Positions 11,612 to 19,786 of a stretch of 23,596 nt of DNA are shown here, in pieces. Position 1 is the first letter of the stretch. Each line of letters starts with the position of its first letter. This DNA comes from a virus. A model generated the notes under the pieces. The model was not told where the DNA came from and did no database searches. It saw nothing but the letters and a program-made list of their open reading frames with translations. The stretch covers positions 1 to 23,596 of IMG/VR virus record IMGVR_UViG_3300031568_000004, one strand, 5' to 3'. A program made the position numbers and the translations under genes.

Positions 11612-11649
11612 GCGCCCGGTACTACTACAGTACCGGGCGCGTTTTGTTT
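11612..11649. terminator. strong intrinsic terminator, probably bidirectional
   Basis: GCGCCCGGTACT pairs with AGTACCGGGCGC (12 bp, loop ACTAC) and is followed on the plus strand by GTTTTGTTT. On the minus strand the stem is followed by ATGTCTTTTC. It separates the rightward operon and array from the convergent leftward structural operon ending at 11667. Confidence 0.9.
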
Positions 11650-11666
11650 CGTTAGAGGAGCACTCG

Positions 11667-12137
11667 CTATCGCCTGCCCAGATAAACCAAACGAATGTCA
11701 ACCGTCTGCAGCGTGAAGCTCCCTGTGCCACCAGTGTTCACAACGTATATCTGATAGTTCGCGCCGCCAGATGGAACGTTCACCAACCGCGTGCCGCCGG
11801 CAGCAAACGCGAACCCTGCGTGCAGGTAGTACGGCTGAACGGCCAACCCCCACTCGTGCAACGGCGACGCCTGCCGCATCAACACGCTGAGATTCCCTAT
11901 GCCGGTCGCGTTGCAGACAACATTGACCAGGAATCCGATAATGCCCGCCTGCTTGATTCGCAGTGCCTGCGCCGCTGAAACATACTCAAAGATGTTGCCC
12001 GATACTTCGCTCAATCCCGGAATCGCCAGCGTGATGTTGCCGCCCGCTGGAACATTCACCGAACCACTCCAGGTTGCCCGCGCTGTCGCAGGCACAAAGC
12101 TATCCCCTCTTTCCAGCAGGTCTATGCGCTCATTCAT
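11667..12137 (-). CDS. putative distal tail or head surface structural protein
   Basis: The product has 156 residues, rich in G, A, V, T and N with strand-like alternation throughout (NITLAIPGL, YQIYVVNTGGTGSFTLQTVDIRLVY), so it is probably all-beta. It is the last gene of the leftward structural operon and starts with a 4-bp overlap with the hub-like gene, where phages often encode tail tip or receptor-contact proteins. No specific family is recognised; the structural role is inferred from position and composition. Confidence 0.5.
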   Translation of the reverse strand: MNERIDLLERGDSFVPATARATWSGSVNVPAGGNITLAIPGLSEVSGNIFEYVSAAQALRIKQAGIIGFLVNVVCNATGIGNLSVLMRQASPLHEWGLAVQPYYLHAGFAFAAGGTRLVNVPSGGANYQIYVVNTGGTGSFTLQTVDIRLVYLGRR

Positions 12138-13195
12138 ATTTGCACCACCCCCACTTCAGCACTCGAAACCTGTCCACCAGTGACCACGTAGCGCTCGCTC
12201 ACCACATGCGCTATGCCGGTGCATCTCTGGTTATCCCCAGCAACGAGGAACACCTGATCTCCAAGCCGCGGCATCGCCTGTGAGTAAGCTTGCCCCGACC
12301 CGGCCTCAACCGGTCGCCAGCGCATAAGCGCAGCTTGCGCTGCTGCTGACGTGCCGGTCGCCCGGCCATCGAGCCGGCCTTCCCAGTAGGTCCAGGAATT
12401 GAACAGACCACGAGCCGCGCGCGCCCTGGTTACGTCCCTGTCCTGGCCGTGCCCGTATCCCAGAGCCACTCCTGCGCTTGGCTGGCTTCGGTCATAAACC
12501 CATGCCTCGTACTTGATAGAGCTGGCCCAGCGCGGGCGAAACAAGCTATTGCGCGGCAGACCATGAGCAAACACCAGAGCGATGGATGGTTCGACGCCGT
12601 AGTTGCCCGTCGCATCTTTCGCTGCGCACCATCGCCCGCACTCAAACCACCACACCAGCGGGAAACCCTGCGCATGCGCCAACCGCGTGATCTCCTGTGC
12701 AGCTTCGAGCCGCGACGCCCACGCGAACGACGTGTTGACGTTCACGCTCGGCGGCACGTTGTCCGGCGTAATGATCCAGTAATCGCGGAAGCTGAGCGAA
12801 AAAGAATGCACTGGCACGTACTCTATCGGCCTAAGCGAGCGCAAAACCCCCGCAGCCGCATCGCCGCTCCACTGCGCATCGCTTGTGCCTGCGTACCTCT
12901 CAGGGTAATAGTCGCGCAGGTAGCGAAGGAACGTCTCGCCGCGAAAGACGTAATAGGTATTGCGCCGCTCAATCGCAGTGACGAAGTAGTACTCCCTGCG
13001 GTCGGGCAACATCACCAGCAGCACGTCTCCGTATGCGCTAAGTTCATAGCTTGGCGCACGCACGCTTATCTCCAGCTCGCACTCCGCTACTTCCATCGCG
13101 CGCCGCTCGAACGAGCCGCTGAGTGCTATCGCGCCAGTGCGCGTTCCTGGACTTCTAAGCGACGTTAACGCAAGTATTACTTCAGCGCCAATCAT
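12134..13195 (-). CDS. tail hub/baseplate-like protein (siphovirus Gp37-like)
   Basis: The product has 353 residues, following the Dit-like gene with a 14-bp overlap. The N-terminal half alternates strands with aromatic-rich motifs (YYFVTAIERRNTYYVFRGETFLRYLRDYY). The C-terminal part contains a late segment GDQVFLVAGDNQRCTGIAHVV typical of tail hub proteins that end in a small beta domain. Position after tape measure and Dit, and length, fit the ReqiPepy6 Gp37-like or short Tal-like group. It would sit at the tail tip below Dit. The identification is based mainly on gene order. Confidence 0.55.
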   Translation of the reverse strand: MIGAEVILALTSLRSPGTRTGAIALSGSFERRAMEVAECELEISVRAPSYELSAYGDVLLVMLPDRREYYFVTAIERRNTYYVFRGETFLRYLRDYYPERYAGTSDAQWSGDAAAGVLRSLRPIEYVPVHSFSLSFRDYWIITPDNVPPSVNVNTSFAWASRLEAAQEITRLAHAQGFPLVWWFECGRWCAAKDATGNYGVEPSIALVFAHGLPRNSLFRPRWASSIKYEAWVYDRSQPSAGVALGYGHGQDRDVTRARAARGLFNSWTYWEGRLDGRATGTSAAAQAALMRWRPVEAGSGQAYSQAMPRLGDQVFLVAGDNQRCTGIAHVVSERYVVTGGQVSSAEVGVVQI

Positions 13196-14945
13196 GCTTG
13201 TACCTGTTGAGAGCGACGTTGACCGACGGCACGCTTCCGCCTACCGCGAACCAATAGCGATTGATCGCTTCGTTTATTGACCCGCTAAACATGCGCTCGT
13301 AACGCGTGCCCGGAAGTGGTATGACCGTTCCTCCGCCGTGATATTTCGGCTCGTAATTGGCTGCCTGGACTTGCGGATCAATCACTTCTCCTAGGATTTC
13401 CGTGTCCACCTTACTGTAGCAACTGAACACAGGGAGAGCAAGACCGGCCAACCGCGGCACGATCTCCGCCGTCGCGCCGGTATTAGCAATCGTGCTGACG
13501 TCCACTGTTAGTGGTGTCCACACATTAGCTGTCGTGGCGTAACCTATGCACATGAGATTTCCAACCCGTCGTACAGCAAGACTATTCACACTTGCTGTGA
13601 ACAGCGGCATCGCTGTTCCATCATCACCGAGTCGAAACGCCTTTCTCGGCTCGCTAGTGGAGAACGTGAAGCGCTCCACAGCGCAACCGTCTTGCACGCC
13701 GCCGACGAGCGCCGTCGGGTAGGCATATGGCACGATGCCGCCTAGATTCCTTAAACGACACAGCGTGTTGAACGTGCGTCCAGCATGAATCCAGGAATCA
13801 GCGCAGATGGTCACGTCATCAATCGCCGACGATTGGTTAATCTCGAGCGGTCCCCAGGTAGACGCGCCCTCTGCGACATAATAAGGCGCGACCTGACTGC
13901 TCCACACTACGACCCAGCTTTGCGAAGGCGACGCCGCGCGATATGCAATCGCGACGCCGATATTGTCTCGAAGTAGCACGTCGCGGATTCTCCCGCCGCC
14001 CGGGAAGATAACGCTGCTTGGGAACGGAGAGAACGTGTTGGTGATGACCCCGTTAACGTCGGTGATGACCATTCCTGCTAAGCCGGTCGTAGTTTGGTAT
14101 TGGCTGAACTCGCCTACCGATGCATACTGGTCGCCAAATCTCCTGACGCGAAACGGCGCGCCGTTAAATAAACCCAAAACCGTTGGGGCTGAAGAAGGGT
14201 AGGTAAACCGCACCAACTGATTCGCGCCTAGCGCTACCGCCAGGATGTTTCCATCATGCGCCACGCATCCGCGCAATCCGGTCGAGCCTGTTACCCAACC
14301 AATAAGCGCAGCCGCGCCGCCCGTAGCAGGCGCGCGCCAAACCTGTGTAGTGGTGAAGATGATCCACTCGTTTGAGGCTGGTCGGTAGTCAATGTTGGTG
14401 ATTGCATCCGTGATTCCGGTAATCGGTGCAAAGGTCATCGTGCTCAAGTTCACCACGAAGGCATTTCCGGTCAGCGTGTTATTAGATGAAACGACCGTGT
14501 TGATTAACTCTCGCCAGTAAACGCTGCGACACGCAAAGCGTAACGTGACTGTGGCGCGGTACTGGTCGTCCTCAAATTGCGCGCTCATTTGCTCAAGTAT
14601 GACACCTTGGAGACTCCACGGATCGGTAGCTTGCGCTCTAACGCGCAATACCAAGACCGGTGGCTCGTTACTTCTCCAGCGCGTATGCGTTTCAAGCTCT
14701 CGTATTGCCGCGTGCAGGTTCGACATGCTCGTTCCTTGCACGTCGAGCACGATGACGATGCGCCTTGCGCGTCCCTGCTGGCCTATCAGAAGCGTGCGCC
14801 CACCAAGCGCATCGCGCGTGAGTGCCTCGACCTCGTCCATCAGGTCGCCTTGGAAGTCTCGCAATACCCAAGAGTATTGCCCTGGCACGTTGCGATAGTG
14901 CAGTGTGGTTAGCGTGGATGATCCTCGGAATAGTTCTATCTCCAT
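13182..14945 (-). CDS. distal tail (Dit)-like protein with large C-terminal beta-repeat region
   Basis: The product has 587 residues. The first 160 resemble the N-domain of siphovirus distal tail proteins: an early strand pair, then RRIVIVLDVQG, a helix with AAIRELETH, and a strand set ending in TLRFACRSVYW. After that come about 350 residues of short strands with recurring V-A-x-x-G-N-I/L-L and WxxPxT-like segments reminiscent of propeller blades, then a closing Dit-like tail (KYHGGGTVIPLPGTRYERMFSGS, split over two strands). It follows the tape measure gene with a 10-bp overlap. The inserted region could bind host surface sugars, inferred. Confidence 0.6.
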   Translation of the reverse strand: MEIELFRGSSTLTTLHYRNVPGQYSWVLRDFQGDLMDEVEALTRDALGGRTLLIGQQGRARRIVIVLDVQGTSMSNLHAAIRELETHTRWRSNEPPVLVLRVRAQATDPWSLQGVILEQMSAQFEDDQYRATVTLRFACRSVYWRELINTVVSSNNTLTGNAFVVNLSTMTFAPITGITDAITNIDYRPASNEWIIFTTTQVWRAPATGGAAALIGWVTGSTGLRGCVAHDGNILAVALGANQLVRFTYPSSAPTVLGLFNGAPFRVRRFGDQYASVGEFSQYQTTTGLAGMVITDVNGVITNTFSPFPSSVIFPGGGRIRDVLLRDNIGVAIAYRAASPSQSWVVVWSSQVAPYYVAEGASTWGPLEINQSSAIDDVTICADSWIHAGRTFNTLCRLRNLGGIVPYAYPTALVGGVQDGCAVERFTFSTSEPRKAFRLGDDGTAMPLFTASVNSLAVRRVGNLMCIGYATTANVWTPLTVDVSTIANTGATAEIVPRLAGLALPVFSCYSKVDTEILGEVIDPQVQAANYEPKYHGGGTVIPLPGTRYERMFSGSINEAINRYWFAVGGSVPSVNVALNRYKHDWR

Positions 14946-16951
14946 CCTAGCCGCCTCATCAGTTCGAAATCACTCATCACACCCTGCGACGATGCAGCAT
15001 TTACGTTGAGCACGTAGTTGTTCGTCACGTTCTGCGTCGTCTGCTGTTGCTGCTGACCGCCTGCGCCAAACGGAAGGCGAATACTGCTAAGGGCACTGCT
15101 CACCGCTTGCGCCACGTTCAGCCCAAGGTTGCGCACGTTGAGCAGTGCATTGTTGATTCGCTCGATGAAAGACAACACGCCGGTCAGGTTGACGCCAATC
15201 AGGTTGCCAACCGTCTCCACTGCGCCTCGTATAGCAGTCGTCACCAATTCACGCAGGTTATTCACGCTGTCGCCGAGATAGCGGAAGAACCCGTCCACGT
15301 CGCCGCGCAGCAGTGCAGCAATAGCGCGGATGAATGAAGCAAGGGCTTGTAACGCTTCTCTAATCACAGCGCCGAATGTGCGAGCGAAAGTGAGCAGCGC
15401 ATTGCCAATCTGAGACACCAGCGGTGCAAGAGCACGCAGGATGTTTTGAATGTGCGGCGCGAGTGCAGCGAACAGCTCGCCGATGGCGTGTAGTGCGTCC
15501 TGTGCTACCGGCTTAAGGTCAGCAAACACTTCGCCGAGAGCCCGGACTCCCTGCTCAGCAAGTTTCTGTATCTGGCCGCCGATGTCTTGCACGACCGGAG
15601 CGATGGTCGCGCCAAGTACAGCCAGTCCAGCAAAAAGCGGTTTAAACATCCGGCCTAGCTCCTCTCCGGCCATGAGCGCCAAATCGACAAAAGCCGAGAA
15701 GTCAATCTGCCCCACCACGTCTCTCACCAGAGCGAAGGCTTCTGCGAGAAAGCCACCTATCTTCTCGCCAAGGTCTTCGACGAACTGAATAACCCGGTCG
15801 TTTGTCAACAGGTCGGCAATAGTGAACCCCACCTGTGCCAGAATCGGCAAGAGCTTCTCGCCGAACGATAGGCCGAGCGTCTCGACAGCGTTGGTAAGCG
15901 CCTCTTGCGCGCCTTTCAGCCCGCGCATGCGAGCCTCGGCTAGCTCGGTTGCTGCGTTCGCTTTTGTGACCGCTCGATACATCTCGTCGTAAGCGTCAGC
16001 GCCTGCCATGAGCACGATGTTCGCGGCGCGGATAGCATCTGACCCAAACACAGTTGTGAGGATGTAGTTGCGCTCTTCTTCGGTGAGCGCCGATAGCTTG
16101 CTGGCAAACTGCGCAGTGAGGTCGCGCAGCGGAAGCATCCTGCCTTGAGCGTCGGTCAGGCTGATGCCAAGGCTGTTCAGTTTCTCCTTCGCATCCTTCG
16201 TCGGCGCGACCAAGCGCAGGAACATCGTCTTGAGCGATGTGCCGGCATCGCTTCCCTGAATACCAGCGTTCGCTAGCATCGAGAGCGCAGTAATGGTCTC
16301 TTCGATGCTCCTGCCACTCATCGCAGCAACTGCACTCGCCATCTTTAATGAGTCAGCCATGCCAGTTACATCTGCGGCGCTCGCGTTGGCCGCAGCAGCC
16401 AGAAGGTCAGCTACTCGAACAGCCTGATCTCCTGCCAGTCCGAAGGCGTTCAGCGCGCCAGCCACAATCTCAGCCGCGCGCGCAGCATCAAGTTGGCCAG
16501 CAGCAGCTAGTTGCAGCGAACCCTTTGCCGCAGCCATGCTTTGCTCAACCGATAGACCAGCTTTCGCTAGCTCGGTCATTGCCTTCGCCGCATCGAGCGC
16601 AGATGCAGCAGGGATGGTTACATCTGCGCCAAGCTGTTTCGCAAGCGTTGCCACCTGGCGCATCTGCTCGCCGGTCGCGCCGCTCACAGCTTGCAAGAAG
16701 TTGAGTTCGCTCTCAAGCTCTGCGGCCTTACTGACCGCTCCGCCAATCGCGCCGGAGAGCGCACGCAAGCCGTCCTGGATGACGTTCGCAGCGAGGAAGC
16801 CCGCGGCTGAAGCGAACGCGGTCTTGAGCGCATCGCCAAGCCCGAAGCTCTGCTTTTGCAGCCTGCCGATGTCGTCAGATACACCGGCCAGTGCACGCCG
16901 AAAGTCTCGCGCGTCGCCGGTAATCTCGATGCGAATCTCACCGTCCGCCAT
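14936..16951 (-). CDS. tail tape measure protein
   Basis: This protein sets tail length and is ejected during infection. It has 671 residues. The N-terminal third carries the TIGR01760-type pattern (AKQLGADVTIPAASALDAA, LSMLANAGIQGSDAGTSLK, LTDAQGRMLPL). The rest is long alanine/leucine helices with hydrophobic stretches (LFAGLAVLGATIAPVV) that can form membrane segments. By the usual 0.15 nm per residue, the tail would be about 100 nm. The start has GAGGA upstream and overlaps the end of the frameshifted chaperone by 14 bases. Confidence 0.93.
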   Translation of the reverse strand: MADGEIRIEITGDARDFRRALAGVSDDIGRLQKQSFGLGDALKTAFASAAGFLAANVIQDGLRALSGAIGGAVSKAAELESELNFLQAVSGATGEQMRQVATLAKQLGADVTIPAASALDAAKAMTELAKAGLSVEQSMAAAKGSLQLAAAGQLDAARAAEIVAGALNAFGLAGDQAVRVADLLAAAANASAADVTGMADSLKMASAVAAMSGRSIEETITALSMLANAGIQGSDAGTSLKTMFLRLVAPTKDAKEKLNSLGISLTDAQGRMLPLRDLTAQFASKLSALTEEERNYILTTVFGSDAIRAANIVLMAGADAYDEMYRAVTKANAATELAEARMRGLKGAQEALTNAVETLGLSFGEKLLPILAQVGFTIADLLTNDRVIQFVEDLGEKIGGFLAEAFALVRDVVGQIDFSAFVDLALMAGEELGRMFKPLFAGLAVLGATIAPVVQDIGGQIQKLAEQGVRALGEVFADLKPVAQDALHAIGELFAALAPHIQNILRALAPLVSQIGNALLTFARTFGAVIREALQALASFIRAIAALLRGDVDGFFRYLGDSVNNLRELVTTAIRGAVETVGNLIGVNLTGVLSFIERINNALLNVRNLGLNVAQAVSSALSSIRLPFGAGGQQQQQTTQNVTNNYVLNVNAASSQGVMSDFELMRRLGWR

Positions 16952-17114
16952 GCTTCCTCATCGCGCGCTTCACTTGGCGCGCCTTCTCACGCTCGTACTC
17001 GCAGGCAGCCTCAGCCCAGAAAAGCGACAACTCTCGTTCTAGCACCCACGGCGGCACGCCCCACGTCTCGGCAAGGTGGAGCAGCAAGGTCACTCGGTCA
17101 CGTTCGTAACCGCT
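16938..17114 (-). CDS. tail assembly chaperone, -1 frame extension (gpT-like part)
   Basis: After the slippery site the -1 frame stays open for 58 residues (starting SGYERDRV, then LHLAETWG, PPWVLEREL, FWAEAACEYE) and stops inside the start of the tape measure gene. The sequence is clearly protein-like and resembles the T-part of lambda gpG-T-type chaperones (aromatic, Trp-rich, charged helix). With the first 69 residues of the upstream frame it makes a 127-residue fusion. Independent start at a GTG at 17093 (51 residues) is an alternative. It coats the tape measure during tail assembly, by analogy. Confidence 0.75.
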   Translation of the reverse strand, partial: SGYERDRVTLLLHLAETWGVPPWVLERELSLFWAEAACEYEREKARQVKRAMRKHGGR

Positions 17115-17320
17115 AAAGGGGTTGGCTCTCCTGCGATATGTTTCACCACGTCCACCAGCTCGTTGAACGACAACTCGCGCGTGTCAACCCCGTAGTTCTC
17201 AAGCGCGCGCGCGATAGCCATCAGGTCGCCTTCAGCGATGGTGACTTGCAGGCGCGCGTACTCCATGAAGCTTCCTGGCGCGTTGCGGTCAATTCGACGA
17301 ACTTTTGTCAGGTCAATCAT
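17090..17320 (-). CDS. tail assembly chaperone (gpG-like part)
   Basis: The product has 76 residues, acidic and helical (SFMEYARLQVTIAEGDLMAIARAL, shown in two helices; FNELVDVVKHI). It lies between the tail tube and tape measure genes, exactly where siphoviruses encode the G/GT chaperone pair. The start overlaps the tube gene stop by four bases. Seven codons before its stop lie CCT TTA preceded by C, a -1 slippery heptamer that leads into the 16938-17114 frame. Confidence 0.75.
   Translation of the reverse strand: MIDLTKVRRIDRNAPGSFMEYARLQVTIAEGDLMAIARALENYGVDTRELSFNELVDVVKHIAGEPTPLAVTNVTE
17114..17120 (-). promoter_or_regulatory. -1 programmed ribosomal frameshift site C-CCT-TTA
   Basis: On the minus strand the heptamer CCCTTTA is in the right phase (C_CCT_TTA) of the chaperone frame and fits X_XXY_YYZ. 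It lies seven codons before the zero-frame stop, and the -1 frame beyond it encodes a plausible protein. Confidence 0.72.
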
Positions 17321-18267
17321 GGCAATGTCGCTACACCGTTTATGGTGCGAATCTGTAGCCAGTTGTTCAGGGGAGCAGCCACCAGCGCTTTGAACGTTAG
17401 CTCAACGGTCATGTTGCCGTCGCGGTCACCGAATAACTCGACCGGCTCGCCAATCAGACCGACAAAATCAACCCGAAGCTCGCGCGTGTTGGCTGTCTCC
17501 ACGAAGTTGGCGCGGATGTTGCGCGCAACGCGATCTGTCAGCAGCGCGTCCACCCAAGCTTTGGCGGTCGCATTAAACTCCGCGGTGATGCTCATCTGCG
17601 CTTCCCAGCGCCCTTGGCCCCAGTCAAGGGGCTGCGAACCCTCAAACATCTTCAGATGCCGGTTAGTGTTAATGCTCAGCTCGGCCTCTATCACCGTGCC
17701 CGGTATCTGAGTCGTGCCGTGGGCTGTGCCGACGTTGTCCATGAACCACGATGCGTGCCTTGACAAAACCGGCGTCACGATGCGCGTCGGCAGAGAACCG
17801 GTCAGCGCATTCGCCTGCACCACTCTCCCGATGAACGCCCAGCTCTCGGTCACCCCGGCGTTCGCCTCGTAGCGCAGCGTCCACTCTCTTATGATGCTGC
17901 CGACCACCCTGTACTCCGCACCTGTCGTGCCATACTCCATCGTGTAAATCTGGGGTGCGGCATATGCCGTAATCGGCGCATTGAAGGTGCGCGAGCCGCC
18001 GCTTGGTGCAACCGGCCCGAACAAACCGAACAGGCCGTAGAGAATGTCCTCGTACGTGGTCTGAAGCTCGATCTCGCCTTCGGCATGGCGTTGCGAGACG
18101 ACGACAAGATCGCTCACCGAGCGGCCCAGTTCCTCAACCACCGCGTCATTGTGGTTGATGGTGACGCTCCCGTCCTTCACACCACGCAAGATGGACGTGG
18201 CAGCGACCGGCGTCGCAAACGCTGTCTGCTGACCTAGTTGAACTCTACGAAGATGGGTTGCTGGCAT
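17317..18267 (-). CDS. major tail tube protein
   Basis: The product has 316 residues with the beta-rich pattern of phage tail tube proteins: an N-terminal arm (TSILRGVKDGSVTINHNDAV in part), repeated strand pairs (GEIELQTTYEDILYGLFGLFG region, MEYGTTGAEYRVVG), and a C-terminal strand set ending with DRDGNMTVELTFKAL. It stands immediately upstream of the chaperones and tape measure, the standard place. It polymerises to form the tail shaft. GAGGAG is found about ten bases before the ATG. Confidence 0.82.
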   Translation of the reverse strand: MPATHLRRVQLGQQTAFATPVAATSILRGVKDGSVTINHNDAVVEELGRSVSDLVVVSQRHAEGEIELQTTYEDILYGLFGLFGPVAPSGGSRTFNAPITAYAAPQIYTMEYGTTGAEYRVVGSIIREWTLRYEANAGVTESWAFIGRVVQANALTGSLPTRIVTPVLSRHASWFMDNVGTAHGTTQIPGTVIEAELSINTNRHLKMFEGSQPLDWGQGRWEAQMSITAEFNATAKAWVDALLTDRVARNIRANFVETANTRELRVDFVGLIGEPVELFGDRDGNMTVELTFKALVAAPLNNWLQIRTINGVATLP

Positions 18268-18442
18268 CTTCTATCTTCTCCTCTTCTCTTCTACTGTATA
18301 AGCTGAGCAGAAACCTGATTTTGTAGCCATGAGCACGTGCGAGATGTATAAGCTCTTCTTTAGCTAACGAGCCATAGGGCAGGCCAGGGTAATACACCCC
18401 CCGCCACTTCTCCGGCTTCGGTTCGTAGATCACTGTGCTCAT
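18245..18442 (-). CDS. small hypothetical protein in the structural operon
   Basis: The product has 65 residues. A proline- and aromatic-rich N-terminus (YEPKPEKWRGVYYPGLPYG) is followed by a basic helix and an acidic tail. It begins with a 4-bp overlap (ATGA) with the upstream gene and overlaps the tube gene by 23 bases, so it is coupled to both. No family is recognised; probably a small tail assembly factor. Confidence 0.55.
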   Translation of the reverse strand: MSTVIYEPKPEKWRGVYYPGLPYGSLAKEELIHLARAHGYKIRFLLSLYSRREEEKIEDASNPSS

Positions 18443-18849
18443 ATCTTCTCGATTACTCTTACCGCGATGCTGATGCTCAGGTAATCCGTGCCCGCTAGCG
18501 TGTAGATGCTCGGCTCGTCAGCGTCCACGCTGGCAACGTGATCCACCTGACCGCCTAGCGTGATGTCGTCCGTGATCTTTGTCATCACGTCGTCGGCCAG
18601 CGTGTAAAGCGCTGACTGCTGAGACGTTGTGACGCCCTGCGCGATAGGCGAGTGCACAATGCGCACGCGAACCAGCGTCTCGATGCGCACCAGCGCATGT
18701 GCGTGTTGGCGGCGGTTCTCACTGATCGGCGTCACCAAAGCCATAGGCAGCGCAGGCGTGTTCGCGCTCATCGGCACGGTCGTGTAGGCCGCAACGATTC
18801 CCGGCACAGCAGCGACCACGGCATGCACGGCATTAACGGCGCTCAACAC
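18439..18849 (-). CDS. putative tail terminator / tail completion protein
   Basis: The product has 136 residues. Position between the head-tail connector and tail tube, length and pattern (an N-terminal helix, then strands such as ALVRIETLVRVRIVHSP and a C-terminal DYLSISIAVRVIEKI strand) fit the tail terminator group that closes the tail at the head-proximal end. It overlaps the connector gene by seven bases. The assignment is by gene order and fold impression. Confidence 0.55.
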   Translation of the reverse strand: MLSAVNAVHAVVAAVPGIVAAYTTVPMSANTPALPMALVTPISENRRQHAHALVRIETLVRVRIVHSPIAQGVTTSQQSALYTLADDVMTKITDDITLGGQVDHVASVDADEPSIYTLAGTDYLSISIAVRVIEKI

Positions 18850-19391
18850 GGCATCACCTCAAGCACAACGTATGGGTCAAGCATCTGCGCGATGTCACTC
18901 GGCAAGCGAGTACTCAGCGTGTTCAGCCCTTCTTGGCCCGTCACATCGAAGACTTGCGCATCCTTTGCACGGTACATCCAGCTCGCCAATCGAATGCAGA
19001 TTTGCACGATGTCGTCTGGCGGGGCTGCGGTGAAACCCCATTGCCCCGTCACGTCTGCGGTGTATTCGATGCTCCACGAAGGCGCATCGGTCTTGATGCG
19101 CAGCAACCTTGTCGGCGGGTCAAACGGCGCGAAGTCTGATGGCAACAGGGTGTCGCCTTCGTCGGTCACGACCTGCGTCAGCGCGCGCAAGTCGTCCGGC
19201 AGGAAAAACACGTCCCGGACGATGTGTTCCCGGCGAATCTTCTTCGTCGCGGTTGACGCAGTGAATCGCCTGCCGGTGTAGCGGTCAATGGCTGCTGACG
19301 CGGCGTCTATCAGCCGCGTCAGCAGCGCATCTTCGCTTGTCCCGGTGATGCCGAGGTATTGCTTTGTCTGAGCGAGTGTCGCGTAAGCCAT
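18843..19391 (-). CDS. head-tail connector protein, gp6-like
   Basis: The product has 182 residues beginning MAYATLAQTKQYLGI, then LLTRLIDAASAAIDRYTGRRF. This helical opening with the IDAAS-x-x-I-x-x-Y/W-x-GR-x-F pattern is the hallmark of the HK97 gp6 / SPP1 gp15 adaptor family. A strand-rich insert and a C-terminal helix follow. It forms the ring beneath the portal that joins the head to the tail. The stop of the upstream gene and this ATG share a base. Confidence 0.78.
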   Translation of the reverse strand: MAYATLAQTKQYLGITGTSEDALLTRLIDAASAAIDRYTGRRFTASTATKKIRREHIVRDVFFLPDDLRALTQVVTDEGDTLLPSDFAPFDPPTRLLRIKTDAPSWSIEYTADVTGQWGFTAAPPDDIVQICIRLASWMYRAKDAQVFDVTGQEGLNTLSTRLPSDIAQMLDPYVVLEVMPC

Positions 19392-19777
19392 CAGTCAACG
19401 ATGGTTGTAGTAGACAACTTAGCAGGCGGATTGTCGCGCGCCACAGTGCCGATAAAAACGACGGTGACCGTGGCAGTACCGTTCACCACCGCGCGAATCC
19501 AGCGGTGACCGTCCGGCAGGTCCTCGTCACGCACGTTGATCACGCCTTCGCTGTTTGCGGCGATGCTGGTGATGGACTTGCCCGTAAGGTTGGTGAACGT
19601 GGTGTTGTCGGCGCTACTCTGGATGGTGAAAGACGGCGGCGTTGTGGCCGCGCCAACGACACACACGGCGGCGACGCCACGCAGCAACTGCATGTCCACG
19701 CTGGTTGTGTTCGTCGAGCCGGTGATTGCTTGCGCTGGCAGACGACCAGCGATATTCAGAAAGTCGGTCGGCTTCAT
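19391..19777 (-). CDS. small structural protein, probable head decoration
   Basis: The product has 128 residues, threonine/alanine-rich and all-beta in appearance (FTIQSSADNTTFTNLTGK-type strands, ATVTVVFIGTVARD). AGGAGG lies five bases before the ATG. It lies directly after the capsid gene, where phages often place a decoration or minor head protein. No family is recognised, so the role is inferred from position. Confidence 0.5.
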   Translation of the reverse strand: MKPTDFLNIAGRLPAQAITGSTNTTSVDMQLLRGVAAVCVVGAATTPPSFTIQSSADNTTFTNLTGKSITSIAANSEGVINVRDEDLPDGHRWIRAVVNGTATVTVVFIGTVARDNPPAKLSTTTIVD

Positions 19778-19786
19778 GTCAACCTC

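Noticed and set aside
11423-11731. Minus-strand open frame across the array with repeated GHAFVSVET peptides
   Set aside because: The repeated peptides are simply translations of the CRISPR repeats, and the frame also crosses the terminator.
12449-13168. Long plus-strand frame of 239 codons
   Set aside because: It is antisense to the well-placed tail hub gene, with low-complexity R/H/A composition.
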